Part shown: piece by piece, positions 43,361-51,734 of the stretch
Numbering within the stretch: the stretch's first letter is position 1
Layout of the letters: every line of letters starts with the position of its first letter
From: Erysipelotrichaceae bacterium
GTDB taxonomy: Bacteria; Bacillota_I; Bacilli_A; Erysipelotrichales; Erysipelotrichaceae
Direction: 5' to 3'
DNA length: 64,000 bases
Assembly (NCBI GenBank): GCA_017428765.1
Contig: JAFRQF010000034.1
Span: 17,913 to 81,912, forward strand
The notes under the pieces: generated by a model
The model's database searches: none
Told to the model about the DNA's origin: nothing
The model's input: the letters and a program-made list of their open reading frames with translations, nothing else
Position numbers and translations under genes: made by a program

Positions 43361-44229
43361 ATATTGATCTTGGCCCAGAGCTCGTCCGGAAGTTTTTCGT
43401 TCAGCGGACGTTCCAGCAGTTCCGGGTTCTCCAGGAAGAGCTGCAGCATCTTGATCGATTTTGAGAAATAGTAACCGTCGGCGATCCTTTCATCGACCGT
43501 GAAGCCGAGCTTCACGCCGTCTTTGAAGATGACCTGTTCGTTCTCGAAGAACGGCATCTTTCCCGACTGGCCGATGACGACGAACATCGACGTCGTGCCC
43601 CAGTTGGTCAGATGGTGATAACCATCCGGAAGACCGATGGAACCAAGGTTCGCCAAAACGACGGAAGAGTGGTACGGATCCGTCTCGATGAGGGCCTTCG
43701 GGATCCAGCTGTGCTTTTCCAGCCAGCACACGAAACGAAGGACAGGACGGGAGATGAACTTCGGCAGTTTGTTGAACTTGTCCATGAAACCGGTCGATTC
43801 ATCCACATACGACTTGTTTTTCAGCTTCAGAAGCTGTCTTTTCAATTCGTTATGGACATCGTCGATATTCCATTCCGGCTTGGAATGCACGAAGGCCAGC
43901 ACTTCGCCGCCATTGTCCGCAAACTCCTGTTTTACCGTGAAGGCCGCAGAAACTTCATTCCTCTTGTACATCTTGCGGTCATGAATGAACAGCGACAGTT
44001 TGGAGCGAAGCGTGACGATCTTCAGAACACCTGTTACGATGCACTGGAACATATTGTATTTGTAGTCCGGATTTTCCGCATTCTTCTTTTTGATGAACTC
44101 ATTCAGATTCGTCAGATCGATCTGGAACGTAAAATACGTCTGGTTGTCACAGCGATCCGGATACATGAACGGCATAATAAAATGCATGGAATCCGTATTT
44201 TTCAGATATTTGGCATCAAATCTATCCAT
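43354..44229 (-). CDS. CAT/E2-like acyltransferase-fold protein lacking the catalytic His
   Basis: The 291-residue protein resembles the trimeric chloramphenicol acetyltransferase / dihydrolipoyl acyltransferase fold: YFTFQIDLTNLNEFIKKKN at the start and KLGFTVDERIADGYYFSKSI near the end, equivalent to the E2 motif DHRVIDG. The catalytic His of HxxxDG is Glu here. No lipoyl domain is attached. AAGGGG eight bases upstream supports the start. Without the His it may bind rather than transfer acyl groups; relatives are common in Firmicutes with unknown role. Confidence 0.75.
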   Translation of the reverse strand: MDRFDAKYLKNTDSMHFIMPFMYPDRCDNQTYFTFQIDLTNLNEFIKKKNAENPDYKYNMFQCIVTGVLKIVTLRSKLSLFIHDRKMYKRNEVSAAFTVKQEFADNGGEVLAFVHSKPEWNIDDVHNELKRQLLKLKNKSYVDESTGFMDKFNKLPKFISRPVLRFVCWLEKHSWIPKALIETDPYHSSVVLANLGSIGLPDGYHHLTNWGTTSMFVVIGQSGKMPFFENEQVIFKDGVKLGFTVDERIADGYYFSKSIKMLQLFLENPELLERPLNEKLPDELWAKINMK

Positions 44230-44343
44230 TTTTTAAACCCCTTAATAACTATTTCATTCTACTTTTTAAATCAGCGTTTTTCAATAATGCGTGTGACAAA
44301 AGCGGATCGCCTGTAACTGATATAATCAAAGTGAGGTGACGAT

Positions 44344-44658
44344 ATGATAAAGATATACAGCAGTGAGATGTGCCCGGACTGCCGGGATTTCAAGAAGAAC
44401 CTTGACCGTTACAAGATCGCATATGAGATCATCGACATCAATTCGAGCCTGCGCGATCTCAAAGCCTTTCTGGCTTTAAGAGACGAGAGCTCCGTATTCG
44501 ATCAGGTGAAAAAAGGCCATTCCATCGGCATACCAGCTCTTGTAAAACAAGACGGGTCCGTAAGTCTCGATTGGGCGGGATTCATCAGCGAAAACGGATT
44601 CGAGCCCTTCTATGAAGAGACAGGTCCGGCCTGTTCGATCGACGGAAAGAACTGTTAA
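44344..44658 (+). CDS. Glutaredoxin-like protein
   Basis: The 104-residue protein has a thioredoxin fold with the redox site SSEMCPDCRDFKK at residues 7-19, the cis-Pro in IGIPALVKQDG and a C-terminal pair of cysteines (ACSIDGKNC) that could interact with the site. GAGGTGACG precedes the ATG. It resembles glutaredoxin-related proteins of anaerobes that are often annotated only as such. Confidence 0.82.
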   Translation: MIKIYSSEMCPDCRDFKKNLDRYKIAYEIIDINSSLRDLKAFLALRDESSVFDQVKKGHSIGIPALVKQDGSVSLDWAGFISENGFEPFYEETGPACSIDGKNC

Positions 44659-44659
44659 A

Positions 44660-44688
44660 AAAGAAGACTAGCTGTCTTCTTTTTCTTT
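44660..44688. terminator. Bidirectional terminator between the glutaredoxin-like and DUF2974 genes
   Basis: AAAGAAGAC and GTCTTCTTT flank TAGCT, followed by TTTCTTT; the stop of the opposite gene is in the loop. Confidence 0.8.
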
Positions 44689-45864
44689 CAGTTCATTGAT
44701 ATAATCTTCGATCAGCCGGCTGGCAAAGGAGATCTCGGCATGTTTTGCCCTGGCTTTGATGCTTTCAGCCTTTTGCGAGACCTTTTGCGTCAGGTTGAGA
44801 CCGCTGGAGACCGAGATCGAGAACGTCTTGGCAAGATCGATCGCGATCGATCTGGCAACGGAATCCATTTCCGAGAGTTCCTTGATCACCTTCAACAAGA
44901 CGCTCATACCGCCCGTCGCCAGCTGAGAGACGGATTCGATGCCGGCTTCATGGAAGGCTTTGAACAGTTCTTCGGTGAAGATCTCTTTCTGTTCATCGCT
45001 GGAGTCGTTCAGAAACTTCAGTAAGGCGATCCTGGTCTTGTCCGTCTGGAAAGAGTCGGAATCCGCCCTGTCGATGCGGTTGACCTTGATCTGCCAGGTC
45101 ATCATGCCGTGAGCTTCGACGATGTTTCTGGTCGTGACTTTGGCGATCGTGCGGGCCGGGCTCATCTCAAAGATCGTACCGACACCGTCTTTTTCCGGAA
45201 CGATCAGCTGGTAACGGTCTTTGACCTTATTGAATTCGTTTTCGTCATACGAGCCCGGACGAAGACCCGGTCCGTCATTGGAGATGATCTGGATGATCCT
45301 GCTCCGTATGAGAGGCTTGCAATGAACGGCAGCATAGAGCGCAAGGTTGCCGCCCTTGGAATGACCGATGATCCTGTATTTGCGGAAAAGATTGAAGTGC
45401 CGGTTGACATAGGAGAGCGCATCGTCCTGCGAAGCGATCTTCTTGTATGCCAGATAGCAGTCTTCCTTCCAGCCGATGAGACTGTCATCCGTTCCCTTGA
45501 AACAGACGACTGTCGTGCGGTCGGGCAGGTCGACCATGAATGCGGCAAACTGCTCCGCCGTACCTGCGTGTAACAGTGACTCATAATTGTATATGATGCA
45601 ATCCCTGTAACGCGGTACATCTTTCATCGCTTGCAATATCTGCACGGCGTCTTTGTTGTGGTGCTTTGAAAGATTCGCCGGATCCTTCATATCCTCAAAG
45701 TAACGCTCAGCGAGCTGCTGTATCGTGACCTTGTCATCTTTTTTCAGAACATTATCAAAATTCGCATAAATCAGCTGCGAGAATACAAGATTGTCCGCTT
45801 CATTGAAAGGATCGGATCTGAAACTCAGATCCCCTCTCAGCCTAATATAATCCAGTGCGTTCAT
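44668..45864 (-). CDS. DUF2974 (Mbeg1-like) alpha/beta-hydrolase
   Basis: The 398-residue protein begins NALDYIRLRGDLSFRSDPFN, a typical DUF2974 opening, and has the hydrolase elbow IIGHSKGGNLALYAAV near residue 170 with Ser as probable nucleophile, then SNDGPGLRPG. The C-terminal 100 residues are helical and may associate with membranes. Family members are lipase-like; the substrate is not known. A TATAAT lies about 25 bases before the ATG. Confidence 0.85.
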   Translation of the reverse strand: MNALDYIRLRGDLSFRSDPFNEADNLVFSQLIYANFDNVLKKDDKVTIQQLAERYFEDMKDPANLSKHHNKDAVQILQAMKDVPRYRDCIIYNYESLLHAGTAEQFAAFMVDLPDRTTVVCFKGTDDSLIGWKEDCYLAYKKIASQDDALSYVNRHFNLFRKYRIIGHSKGGNLALYAAVHCKPLIRSRIIQIISNDGPGLRPGSYDENEFNKVKDRYQLIVPEKDGVGTIFEMSPARTIAKVTTRNIVEAHGMMTWQIKVNRIDRADSDSFQTDKTRIALLKFLNDSSDEQKEIFTEELFKAFHEAGIESVSQLATGGMSVLLKVIKELSEMDSVARSIAIDLAKTFSISVSSGLNLTQKVSQKAESIKARAKHAEISFASRLIEDYINELKEKEDS

Positions 45865-45952
45865 AAACCGTTTCTTTTCTTTACGGCTTCATTATACCAG
45901 CAAGCCCTCACTTTTTTAACATAGACAGAAGATACGTTTTTCCGTTTTTGTA

Positions 45953-45981
45953 TTGCAAGAGAGAAAATACAGAGATATAAT
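45953..45981 (+). promoter_or_regulatory. Promoter of the metal efflux operon
   Basis: TTGCAA (45953-45958) and a perfect TATAAT (45976-45981) are exactly 17 bases apart. Confidence 0.85.
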
Positions 45982-45983
45982 AC

Positions 45984-46003
45984 ATATGAACAGATGTTCA
46001 TAT
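45984..46003. promoter_or_regulatory. ArsR/SmtB-type operator
   Basis: ATATGAACA-GA-TGTTCATAT is a perfect 9-base inverted repeat with a two-base centre. It begins two bases after the -10 box and covers the transcription start. TGAACA-N2-TGTTCA matches the 12-2-12 operators of SmtB/ZiaR-like repressors, and an ArsR gene is the last gene of this operon. Confidence 0.88.
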
Positions 46004-46025
46004 GTTCATTATGGAGGAATCAGAT

Positions 46026-46244
46026 ATGAAAAAAACTTACAAGATCGACGTCGACTGCGCAAACTGTGCTAGCAAGATGGAAGAAGCCGCTAAAAATACG
46101 GCCGGTGTCAAAAATGCCGTCGTCAATTTCATGACATTGAAGATGAGTGTCGAATTCGAAGAAGGAGCTGACGTCAAAGAAGTCATGAATGAAGTCCTCA
46201 AAAACTGCAAGAAAGCAGAATCCGACTGCGAGATCTTTCTATGA
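46026..46244 (+). CDS. Heavy-metal-associated (HMA) domain protein
   Basis: The 72-residue protein is a single ferredoxin-fold HMA domain with the metal site VDCANCASKMEEA at residues 8-20. It ends with CEIFL, adding another Cys. GGAGG eight bases upstream of 46026 fixes the start. It overlaps the ATPase gene by four bases and probably serves as the detached metal-binding domain of that pump. Confidence 0.92.
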   Translation: MKKTYKIDVDCANCASKMEEAAKNTAGVKNAVVNFMTLKMSVEFEEGADVKEVMNEVLKNCKKAESDCEIFL

Positions 46245-48112
46245 ATAAGAAACAGAAAAGAAATCTCATAAGGATCCTTGTTTCGCTGTTTCTGATGATC
46301 GTGCTTCGTTTCCTGCCCATTGAAAATGAAGCGCTCCGTTTCGTTCTCTATATGATCCCCTACCTGATCGTAGGCTATGATATACTGCGCAAAGCCTTCC
46401 TGAGCATCAGAAACAGGGAACCCTTCGATGAAAACTTCCTGATGTCCGTCGCCACGATCGGTGCGATCGCCTTAGGCGAGTACCATGAAGGCGTGGAAGT
46501 CATGCTGTTCTATCAGATCGGCGAATGGTTTCAATCCTATGCCGTGGGCAGATCGAGAAAGAATATCGCCGCACTCATGGACATCACGCCGGAATATGCC
46601 AATCTGGAAACGGAGAACGGCATCGAGGAAGTCGACCCGAGCGATGTAAATATCGGCGATGTCTTCATCGTCAAAGTCGGCGAAAAGATCCCGCTTGACG
46701 GTGTGATCACACAAGGCAGCACATCATTGAACACTTCGGCGCTGACCGGTGAATCCAAACCGAAAGATGTGACGATCGGCGATAAGGTCATCAGCGGATG
46801 CATCAACATGACCTCGGTCATCAAAGTAAAAGCGGAAAAGCTCTATGATGATTCGACCGTGGCCAAGGTCCTTGACCTGATCGAAAACGCCACATCCAAC
46901 AAATCCAGATCGGAAGACTTCATCACGAAGTTTGCCAGATACTATACCCCGGCTGTCTGTTGCAGTGCTTTGGCCCTGGCTTTCCTGCCGCCGCTATTCA
47001 TCCGCTTCGTTCTTAACGGAACACCGGATCTGAGTACCTGGGTCTTCCGTGCATTGACCTTCCTTGTCATATCCTGTCCATGTGCACTGGTCATCTCGAT
47101 CCCGCTCACCTTCTTTGCCGGGATCGGCGGAGCCTCCAAGGCAGGTGTACTGATCAAAGGTTCCAATTATCTCGAAGCACTGTCCAAGGCACGTTATGTT
47201 GCCTTCGACAAGACCGGAACGGTCACGATGGGCGTCTTTGAAGTGACGACGATCCATAACTCTTCCTTAAGCAAGGATGAGCTTCTTGAATGTGCTGCCT
47301 ATTGCGAAGCACTGTCCAACCACCCGATCGCCAGATCGATCATCAAAGAATACGGCAAGCCGATCGATAAATCGCGCATCTCTTCGATCAGAGAAGTCGC
47401 CGGCAAAGGCATCGAAGCTTTGATCGATGGCAAGAACGTCTGCATCGGCAATGAGAAGCTGATGAAAGATCACGGAGTGAAGATCACAGAATGCCATGAG
47501 AGCGGAACGATCGTCCATATCGCGATCGAAGGACGTTACGCCGGACACATCCACATCGGTGACAGGATCAAGGCCAACGCGAAACAAGCCATTTTTGATC
47601 TCAAGGCAAACGGCATCGCAAAAACGATCATGCTGACAGGCGATGAAGAAGCCGCGGCAGAAGAAGTTGCCGGAAAAGTCGGCATCGATGAGATCAAAGC
47701 CGGACTCCTGCCGCAGGACAAAGTCGGATGCCTTGAAGAAATACTGAAACAAAGAAATGAAAACGAAAGCGTCGTCTATGTCGGTGACGGCATCAACGAT
47801 GCACCGGTCCTTTCTCTGGCAGACGTGGGTATCGCCATGGGGACTCTGGGTTCCGATGCGGCGATCGAAGCTGCCGATATCGTCTTGATGGATGATGATC
47901 CGCTCAAGATCGCCAAAGCGGTAAAGATCTCCCGCAAATGCATGGCCATCGTATATCAGAACATCACCTTTGCGATCGGCGTGAAGCTGCTCACGCTTCT
48001 CTTGTCAGCCTTTGGCAAAGCGGAAATGTGGATGGCGATCTTCGCCGATGTCGGTGTCATGGTGATCGCCGTGCTCAATGCCATCCGTGCTCTGGGGGTG
48101 AAAGATCTGTGA
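46241..48112 (+). CDS. P1B-type heavy metal-transporting ATPase (zinc/cadmium/lead type)
   Basis: The 623-residue pump has the actuator TGES, CPC membrane motif VISCPCALVISIP, phosphorylation site DKTGTVT, the HP dipeptide in NHPIARSI and GDGINDAP. The CPC motif with the K/D pattern near the last helix (NAIRALG, with ADVGVM before it) points to Zn, Cd or Pb. It lacks an N-terminal HMA domain, supplied by the gene before. It exports metal from the cytosol. Confidence 0.93.
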   Translation: MNKKQKRNLIRILVSLFLMIVLRFLPIENEALRFVLYMIPYLIVGYDILRKAFLSIRNREPFDENFLMSVATIGAIALGEYHEGVEVMLFYQIGEWFQSYAVGRSRKNIAALMDITPEYANLETENGIEEVDPSDVNIGDVFIVKVGEKIPLDGVITQGSTSLNTSALTGESKPKDVTIGDKVISGCINMTSVIKVKAEKLYDDSTVAKVLDLIENATSNKSRSEDFITKFARYYTPAVCCSALALAFLPPLFIRFVLNGTPDLSTWVFRALTFLVISCPCALVISIPLTFFAGIGGASKAGVLIKGSNYLEALSKARYVAFDKTGTVTMGVFEVTTIHNSSLSKDELLECAAYCEALSNHPIARSIIKEYGKPIDKSRISSIREVAGKGIEALIDGKNVCIGNEKLMKDHGVKITECHESGTIVHIAIEGRYAGHIHIGDRIKANAKQAIFDLKANGIAKTIMLTGDEEAAAEEVAGKVGIDEIKAGLLPQDKVGCLEEILKQRNENESVVYVGDGINDAPVLSLADVGIAMGTLGSDAAIEAADIVLMDDDPLKIAKAVKISRKCMAIVYQNITFAIGVKLLTLLLSAFGKAEMWMAIFADVGVMVIAVLNAIRALGVKDL

Positions 48113-48402
48113 ACAGAAAGATCGATGAAAATACCTTATATGATACGGCGGAACTGTTCAAGAACTTTTCCGATTCCACAAGGATCCGTATCCTGTATTG
48201 TCTCTTTGAAAAAGAAAGAAGCGTCACGGAGATCGCAGACCTCTTAAAGATGAATCAGTCCGCCATCTCACACCAGTTACGCTTCTTGAAAAACTCCAAG
48301 CTCGTCAAAAACCGCCGCGACGGCAAGACGATCTACTATTCCCTGGATGATGATCATGTCTATAACATCATCTCCCAGGGGATCGAACACGTACAGGAAT
48401 AA
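48109..48402 (+). CDS. ArsR/SmtB family metal-sensing repressor
   Basis: The 97-residue winged-helix protein has FKNFSDSTRIRILYCLFEKE, the recognition helix LKMNQSAISHQLRFLKNSKL and the wing GKTIYYSLDDDHVYNI. The last helix pattern DDDHVYNIISQGIEH provides D-x-H and H/E ligands of the alpha-5 zinc type of SmtB/CzrA. A GTG start overlaps the ATPase stop (GTGA) and has GGGGGTG eight bases upstream. It likely represses the operon through the palindrome at 45984-46003. Confidence 0.93.
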   Translation: MNRKIDENTLYDTAELFKNFSDSTRIRILYCLFEKERSVTEIADLLKMNQSAISHQLRFLKNSKLVKNRRDGKTIYYSLDDDHVYNIISQGIEHVQE

Positions 48403-48428
48403 GCAGTTTCAAACTGCTTATTTTTTTT
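48402..48428 (+). terminator. Terminator of the metal efflux operon
   Basis: AAGCAGTTT and AAACTGCTT are separated by one base and followed by ATTTTTTTT. Confidence 0.85.
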
Positions 48429-48446
48429 ATGAAAAAGGAAGGAGCT

Positions 48447-49382
48447 TCATTCTCCTTCCCCGATATGTTCTTTCAGCCAGTTATACAGATCGACATAGAC
48501 GATCTCTTTGTCCGTTTCGTTCAGGATCTCATGTCTGTCGTTTTCATACAGCTTGAGCTGAATGTTTTTCACACCGACATCCTCAAGTGATTTGACGGAA
48601 GCCTCCACTTCCTTTCCGAACGATCCGACCGGATCATCCTTTCCGGAAACAAAGAAGATCGGCAGGTCCTTCGGGACCTTCTCCAGCAAAGACCTGTCAT
48701 GTAAGCGGGATATGCCTTCAAACATCGAATAGTAACCGTTGAGCGTGAAAAGAAAGCTGCAGCGCGGTTCATTGACGTACCAGTCGACAAGGGCTTCGTC
48801 CTTGCTGAGCCAGTCCGCCCTCGTGCGAAGCGGTTCGAACTTCTTACCATAGGAACCGAACGCGATGTTGTTGACGAAAGCCGAACGATACCTCCAGCCC
48901 TTGAAGGCGGCGATCAGTCTGCACAGGAACATGCCGGCCTTGACAGTGGAAAGCGCTTCGTAGCCCGTTCCCATGATGATGGCTCCATCCAGTTCGTTTC
49001 CGTATTCGCAAAGGTATTGCCTTGCATAGAAGGATCCCATGGAATGGCCCAAGAGGAAATACGGAAGGCCGGGATACTTCTTTTTGGTGAGGATGGTGAG
49101 CTCATGCATATCATCCAGGAGATGACGGTTGCCGTTTTCGCCGAAATAGCCCCAGTCATCTTCACTGTTGACCGAGCCGCCGTGGCCTATATGGTCATTG
49201 CCGACGACCAGGATCCCCTTGGAATTGAGATATTTCGCAAAGTCTTCATAGCGGTCGATGAATTCGACCATGCCATGTGCGATCTGCAGTATTCCGATAA
49301 TCCTGTCATCGGGAATATACTCCATGCTTCTGATATCGACTTCACCGTTGCTGGAACGGAATCGGAATTCGTTTTTTCTCAT
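48447..49382 (-). CDS. Alpha/beta hydrolase, monoacylglycerol lipase/lysophospholipase-like
   Basis: The 311-residue protein has QIAHGMVEFIDRYEDFAKYL, GNDHIGHGGSV, the nucleophile elbow LLGHSMGSFYARQYL, the acid in FVSGKDDPVG and the His in YENDRHEILNE, giving a full Ser-Asp-His triad. This resembles PldB-type monoglyceride lipases. No signal peptide is seen. GGGGGG four bases before the ATG marks the start. It is followed within 10 bases by the next minus-strand gene upstream. Confidence 0.9.
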   Translation of the reverse strand: MRKNEFRFRSSNGEVDIRSMEYIPDDRIIGILQIAHGMVEFIDRYEDFAKYLNSKGILVVGNDHIGHGGSVNSEDDWGYFGENGNRHLLDDMHELTILTKKKYPGLPYFLLGHSMGSFYARQYLCEYGNELDGAIIMGTGYEALSTVKAGMFLCRLIAAFKGWRYRSAFVNNIAFGSYGKKFEPLRTRADWLSKDEALVDWYVNEPRCSFLFTLNGYYSMFEGISRLHDRSLLEKVPKDLPIFFVSGKDDPVGSFGKEVEASVKSLEDVGVKNIQLKLYENDRHEILNETDKEIVYVDLYNWLKEHIGEGE

Positions 49383-49391
49383 GTGACCCCC

Positions 49392-49799
49392 CTATCTGTC
49401 GATCTCGATCAGAGAAAACAGGACTTCTGCCGCTTTTAAGACATCCTTTTCTTCTTTCACTTCTAGGATTCCTTCGGAAACGCTCATGAGACCTTTGATC
49501 TTTCCGCTTTGAGCATCTCCTTGGTAAACAAGACCTTCGTTTTCCAGGATCAGTTTTCCATCATCCCTGACCAGCGCACCCTCTTGTTTTCCTGCGGCAT
49601 CATAGAAACGGACGGTATCTTTTGAAGCAGTGACATCTTTCTCCACATAAGCGATCTCAGCATCTTCTTTATCAAAGATCCGCGTACGGTATTTGAACGC
49701 AAAATCATAGATGCCCCAGAAACAAAGATCCCCCGTCTCACTTAAAAGCTCGGTTCTGTTTCTTTGGATCAGATCATTATATTTAAATATGAACTTCAT
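49392..49799 (-). CDS. Hypothetical 135-residue protein, possibly LURP/tubby-like
   Basis: The protein is predicted to be mostly beta strands: LCFWGIYDFAFKYRTRIFDK, AEIAYVEKDVTASKDTVRFY and GALVRDDGKLILENEGLV. Such a repeated two-strand pattern is seen in bacterial LURP-one-related (tubby-fold) proteins, but I cannot confirm it. A TAAAAT ends six bases before the ATG with no ribosome site, so the gene seems leaderless. Its promoter is back-to-back with that of the aldo/keto reductase. Confidence 0.55.
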   Translation of the reverse strand: MKFIFKYNDLIQRNRTELLSETGDLCFWGIYDFAFKYRTRIFDKEDAEIAYVEKDVTASKDTVRFYDAAGKQEGALVRDDGKLILENEGLVYQGDAQSGKIKGLMSVSEGILEVKEEKDVLKAAEVLFSLIEIDR

Positions 49800-49836
49800 A
49801 AAACTATTTTAACATACAAGAAAGTATAATGAATTT

Positions 49837-50796
49837 ATGGAATACATCACATTAGGAAACTCCGATCTGAAGGTCTCGAGGCTGTGTCTTGGCTGCATGT
49901 CGTTCGGCGAAGCGGAAGAAGGCCAGTACCAGTGGACCCTGGGCTACGAGGATTCGGAAAGGATCATTCGCAAAGCATATGAGGCAGGCATCAACTTTTT
50001 CGATACCTCCAACAATTACTCCAACGGAACTTCCGAGATCTTCTTGGGCAAAGCGATAAAGGAACTGGGAAGAGACAATGTCGTGATCGCAACGAAGTGC
50101 TATTTCAATCCGGGCAAGCTCTCTCCGGAGGCGATCCATCGCGAAGTGGAAGGCTCCCTGAAGCGTCTTGATACCGATCACATCGATCTTCTCGTCTTAC
50201 ACAGATACGACTACGATACACCGGTGCAAGACACCTTGAAAGCACTGGATGAAGAAGTAAAGACCGGACGCATCCGCTATTACGGGGCAAGTTCGATGTA
50301 CGGCTACCAGTTTGCCGAATACTGCTACACCGCAAAAGAAAAAGGCTATCAGCCCTTCACTACTTTACAGAACCACTACAACCTGATCTATCGCGAAGAT
50401 GAGAGAGATCTCATCCCGGTGGCTGAAAAGTTCAATGTTTCCCGCACTTCCTTTGCGCCGTACGCTGCCGGCCGTCTTTCCAGAAAAGACTGGGACTCCG
50501 ATTCCAAACGTTCCGTCCTGGACCGTCAGGAAGGCACGAGATACGACAAGAACGAAGACTATGACAGGCAGATCGCAAACAGAGTCTATGAGCTTTCTTT
50601 GAAATATGGTGTATCGATGGCCAACATCAATCTGGCCTGGCAGTATAAAAAAGGTGTTGCCGCACCGATCATCGGCATCACCAAAGAAAAGTATATCGAC
50701 GATGCTCTCTCCTGCTTTAATGTCGATCTGAGCAACGAGGACGTCCGATATCTGGAAGAACTCTATCTTCCTCATCCCATCACCTGCAACCGATAG
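49837..50796 (+). CDS. Aldo/keto reductase
   Basis: The 319-residue enzyme has RLCLGCMSFGEAEEG, INFFDTSNNYSNGTSE (Asp and Tyr of the tetrad), ATKCYFNPG (Lys), DLLVLHRYD (His), and PIIGITKEKYIDD for the NADPH site. It resembles the YajO/YghZ-type group. TATAAT at 49825-49830 ends six bases before the ATG and there is no ribosome site. Confidence 0.92.
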   Translation: MEYITLGNSDLKVSRLCLGCMSFGEAEEGQYQWTLGYEDSERIIRKAYEAGINFFDTSNNYSNGTSEIFLGKAIKELGRDNVVIATKCYFNPGKLSPEAIHREVEGSLKRLDTDHIDLLVLHRYDYDTPVQDTLKALDEEVKTGRIRYYGASSMYGYQFAEYCYTAKEKGYQPFTTLQNHYNLIYREDERDLIPVAEKFNVSRTSFAPYAAGRLSRKDWDSDSKRSVLDRQEGTRYDKNEDYDRQIANRVYELSLKYGVSMANINLAWQYKKGVAAPIIGITKEKYIDDALSCFNVDLSNEDVRYLEELYLPHPITCNR

Positions 50797-50821
50797 TGAC
50801 GTATGTCGCTATCTTCTTTTT
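50792..50821. terminator. Terminator between the aldo/keto reductase and PAP2 genes
   Basis: GATAGTGAC (50792-50800) and GTCGCTATC (50805-50813) flank GTAT with one G-T pair, followed by TTCTTTTT; convergent genes meet here. Confidence 0.8.
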
Positions 50822-51728
50822 ACTTCAAGAAACCATAGGAAAACAGATAGGGATATAAGCCCATCACGACAAAGGAAGATAGGCCATAGCGAAGGCTTCG
50901 AAGCAACAGGATGGCCAGTTCCCGGTCGATCGAAAGATACGAATAGATCACTTCCATGGAAAAGCTTACCGCAAGGAAAAGGATACCGCCGATGATCGTT
51001 CTTAAGATCATCTTTTTATAGTCCTTCGTATTTTCAAAACCGATGTATCTGGCTTCAAAGCGTTCACCGGCCATGAAACCCAGGGCGATGCCGAAAACGG
51101 AGAAATAGTCTTCGCTCCTGCAGAAAAAGACACCGGCCAGGCCGATCGAAGCGATCAGCAGATAAAGATCTTCGATCTTCATCCTGATAATGAGCTGGTC
51201 GATCACAAGTACGGATACGATCCCCAATAGGATGCCGCACAGGACATCACTTGGATAATGGACACCCAGGGCAAAACGCGAGATCCCCACCAAGGCGACC
51301 AGCAGGAAAGAAGCGATCCGCAGCTTCCGGTCGTTCTTATACATGTTCAAAGACACGGCAAACGAAGAAACGCAGGAACTGTGCCCGCTTGGGAAAGAGT
51401 ATCCCTGAACGATCGGATTATAGAGGTCGTGCTCCGATTCGGGAGCTTTGAGGCATTGGATCCGATCGTTTGCCATATAAGGACGAGGACGAAGGAAGAT
51501 GTTTTTCAGCATGTTGTTGAAGATCTGCGTCGTCATGACGCAAAGGATCAGATATCTTCCTTGATCCTTTCTGTATCCCCAGTAGACGAAACCGATCACA
51601 GCGACCGCAAAGACAGGTTCGCCGAAGATAGTGAAAAACTGAAAAAGGCCTTTCAGAAAAGGCCATTTGCCGATCAGTTCCTGGATAGAAAGGATGAGTC
51701 CTGTTTCAAAATCCGAGCGAAAGATCAT
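50820..51728 (-). CDS. PAP2 family membrane phosphatase
   Basis: The 302-residue protein has about eight membrane segments and the three phosphatase motifs: KNIFLRPRPYM, SFPSGHSSCVSSFAVSL and SRFALGVHYPSDVLCGILLG. It may act on undecaprenyl pyrophosphate or phosphatidate at the membrane. It starts six bases after the gatD-like stop, so it belongs to the murT operon, which would fit a role in lipid carrier recycling. Confidence 0.9.
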   Translation of the reverse strand: MIFRSDFETGLILSIQELIGKWPFLKGLFQFFTIFGEPVFAVAVIGFVYWGYRKDQGRYLILCVMTTQIFNNMLKNIFLRPRPYMANDRIQCLKAPESEHDLYNPIVQGYSFPSGHSSCVSSFAVSLNMYKNDRKLRIASFLLVALVGISRFALGVHYPSDVLCGILLGIVSVLVIDQLIIRMKIEDLYLLIASIGLAGVFFCRSEDYFSVFGIALGFMAGERFEARYIGFENTKDYKKMILRTIIGGILFLAVSFSMEVIYSYLSIDRELAILLLRSLRYGLSSFVVMGLYPYLFSYGFLK

Positions 51729-51734
51729 ATCCGT

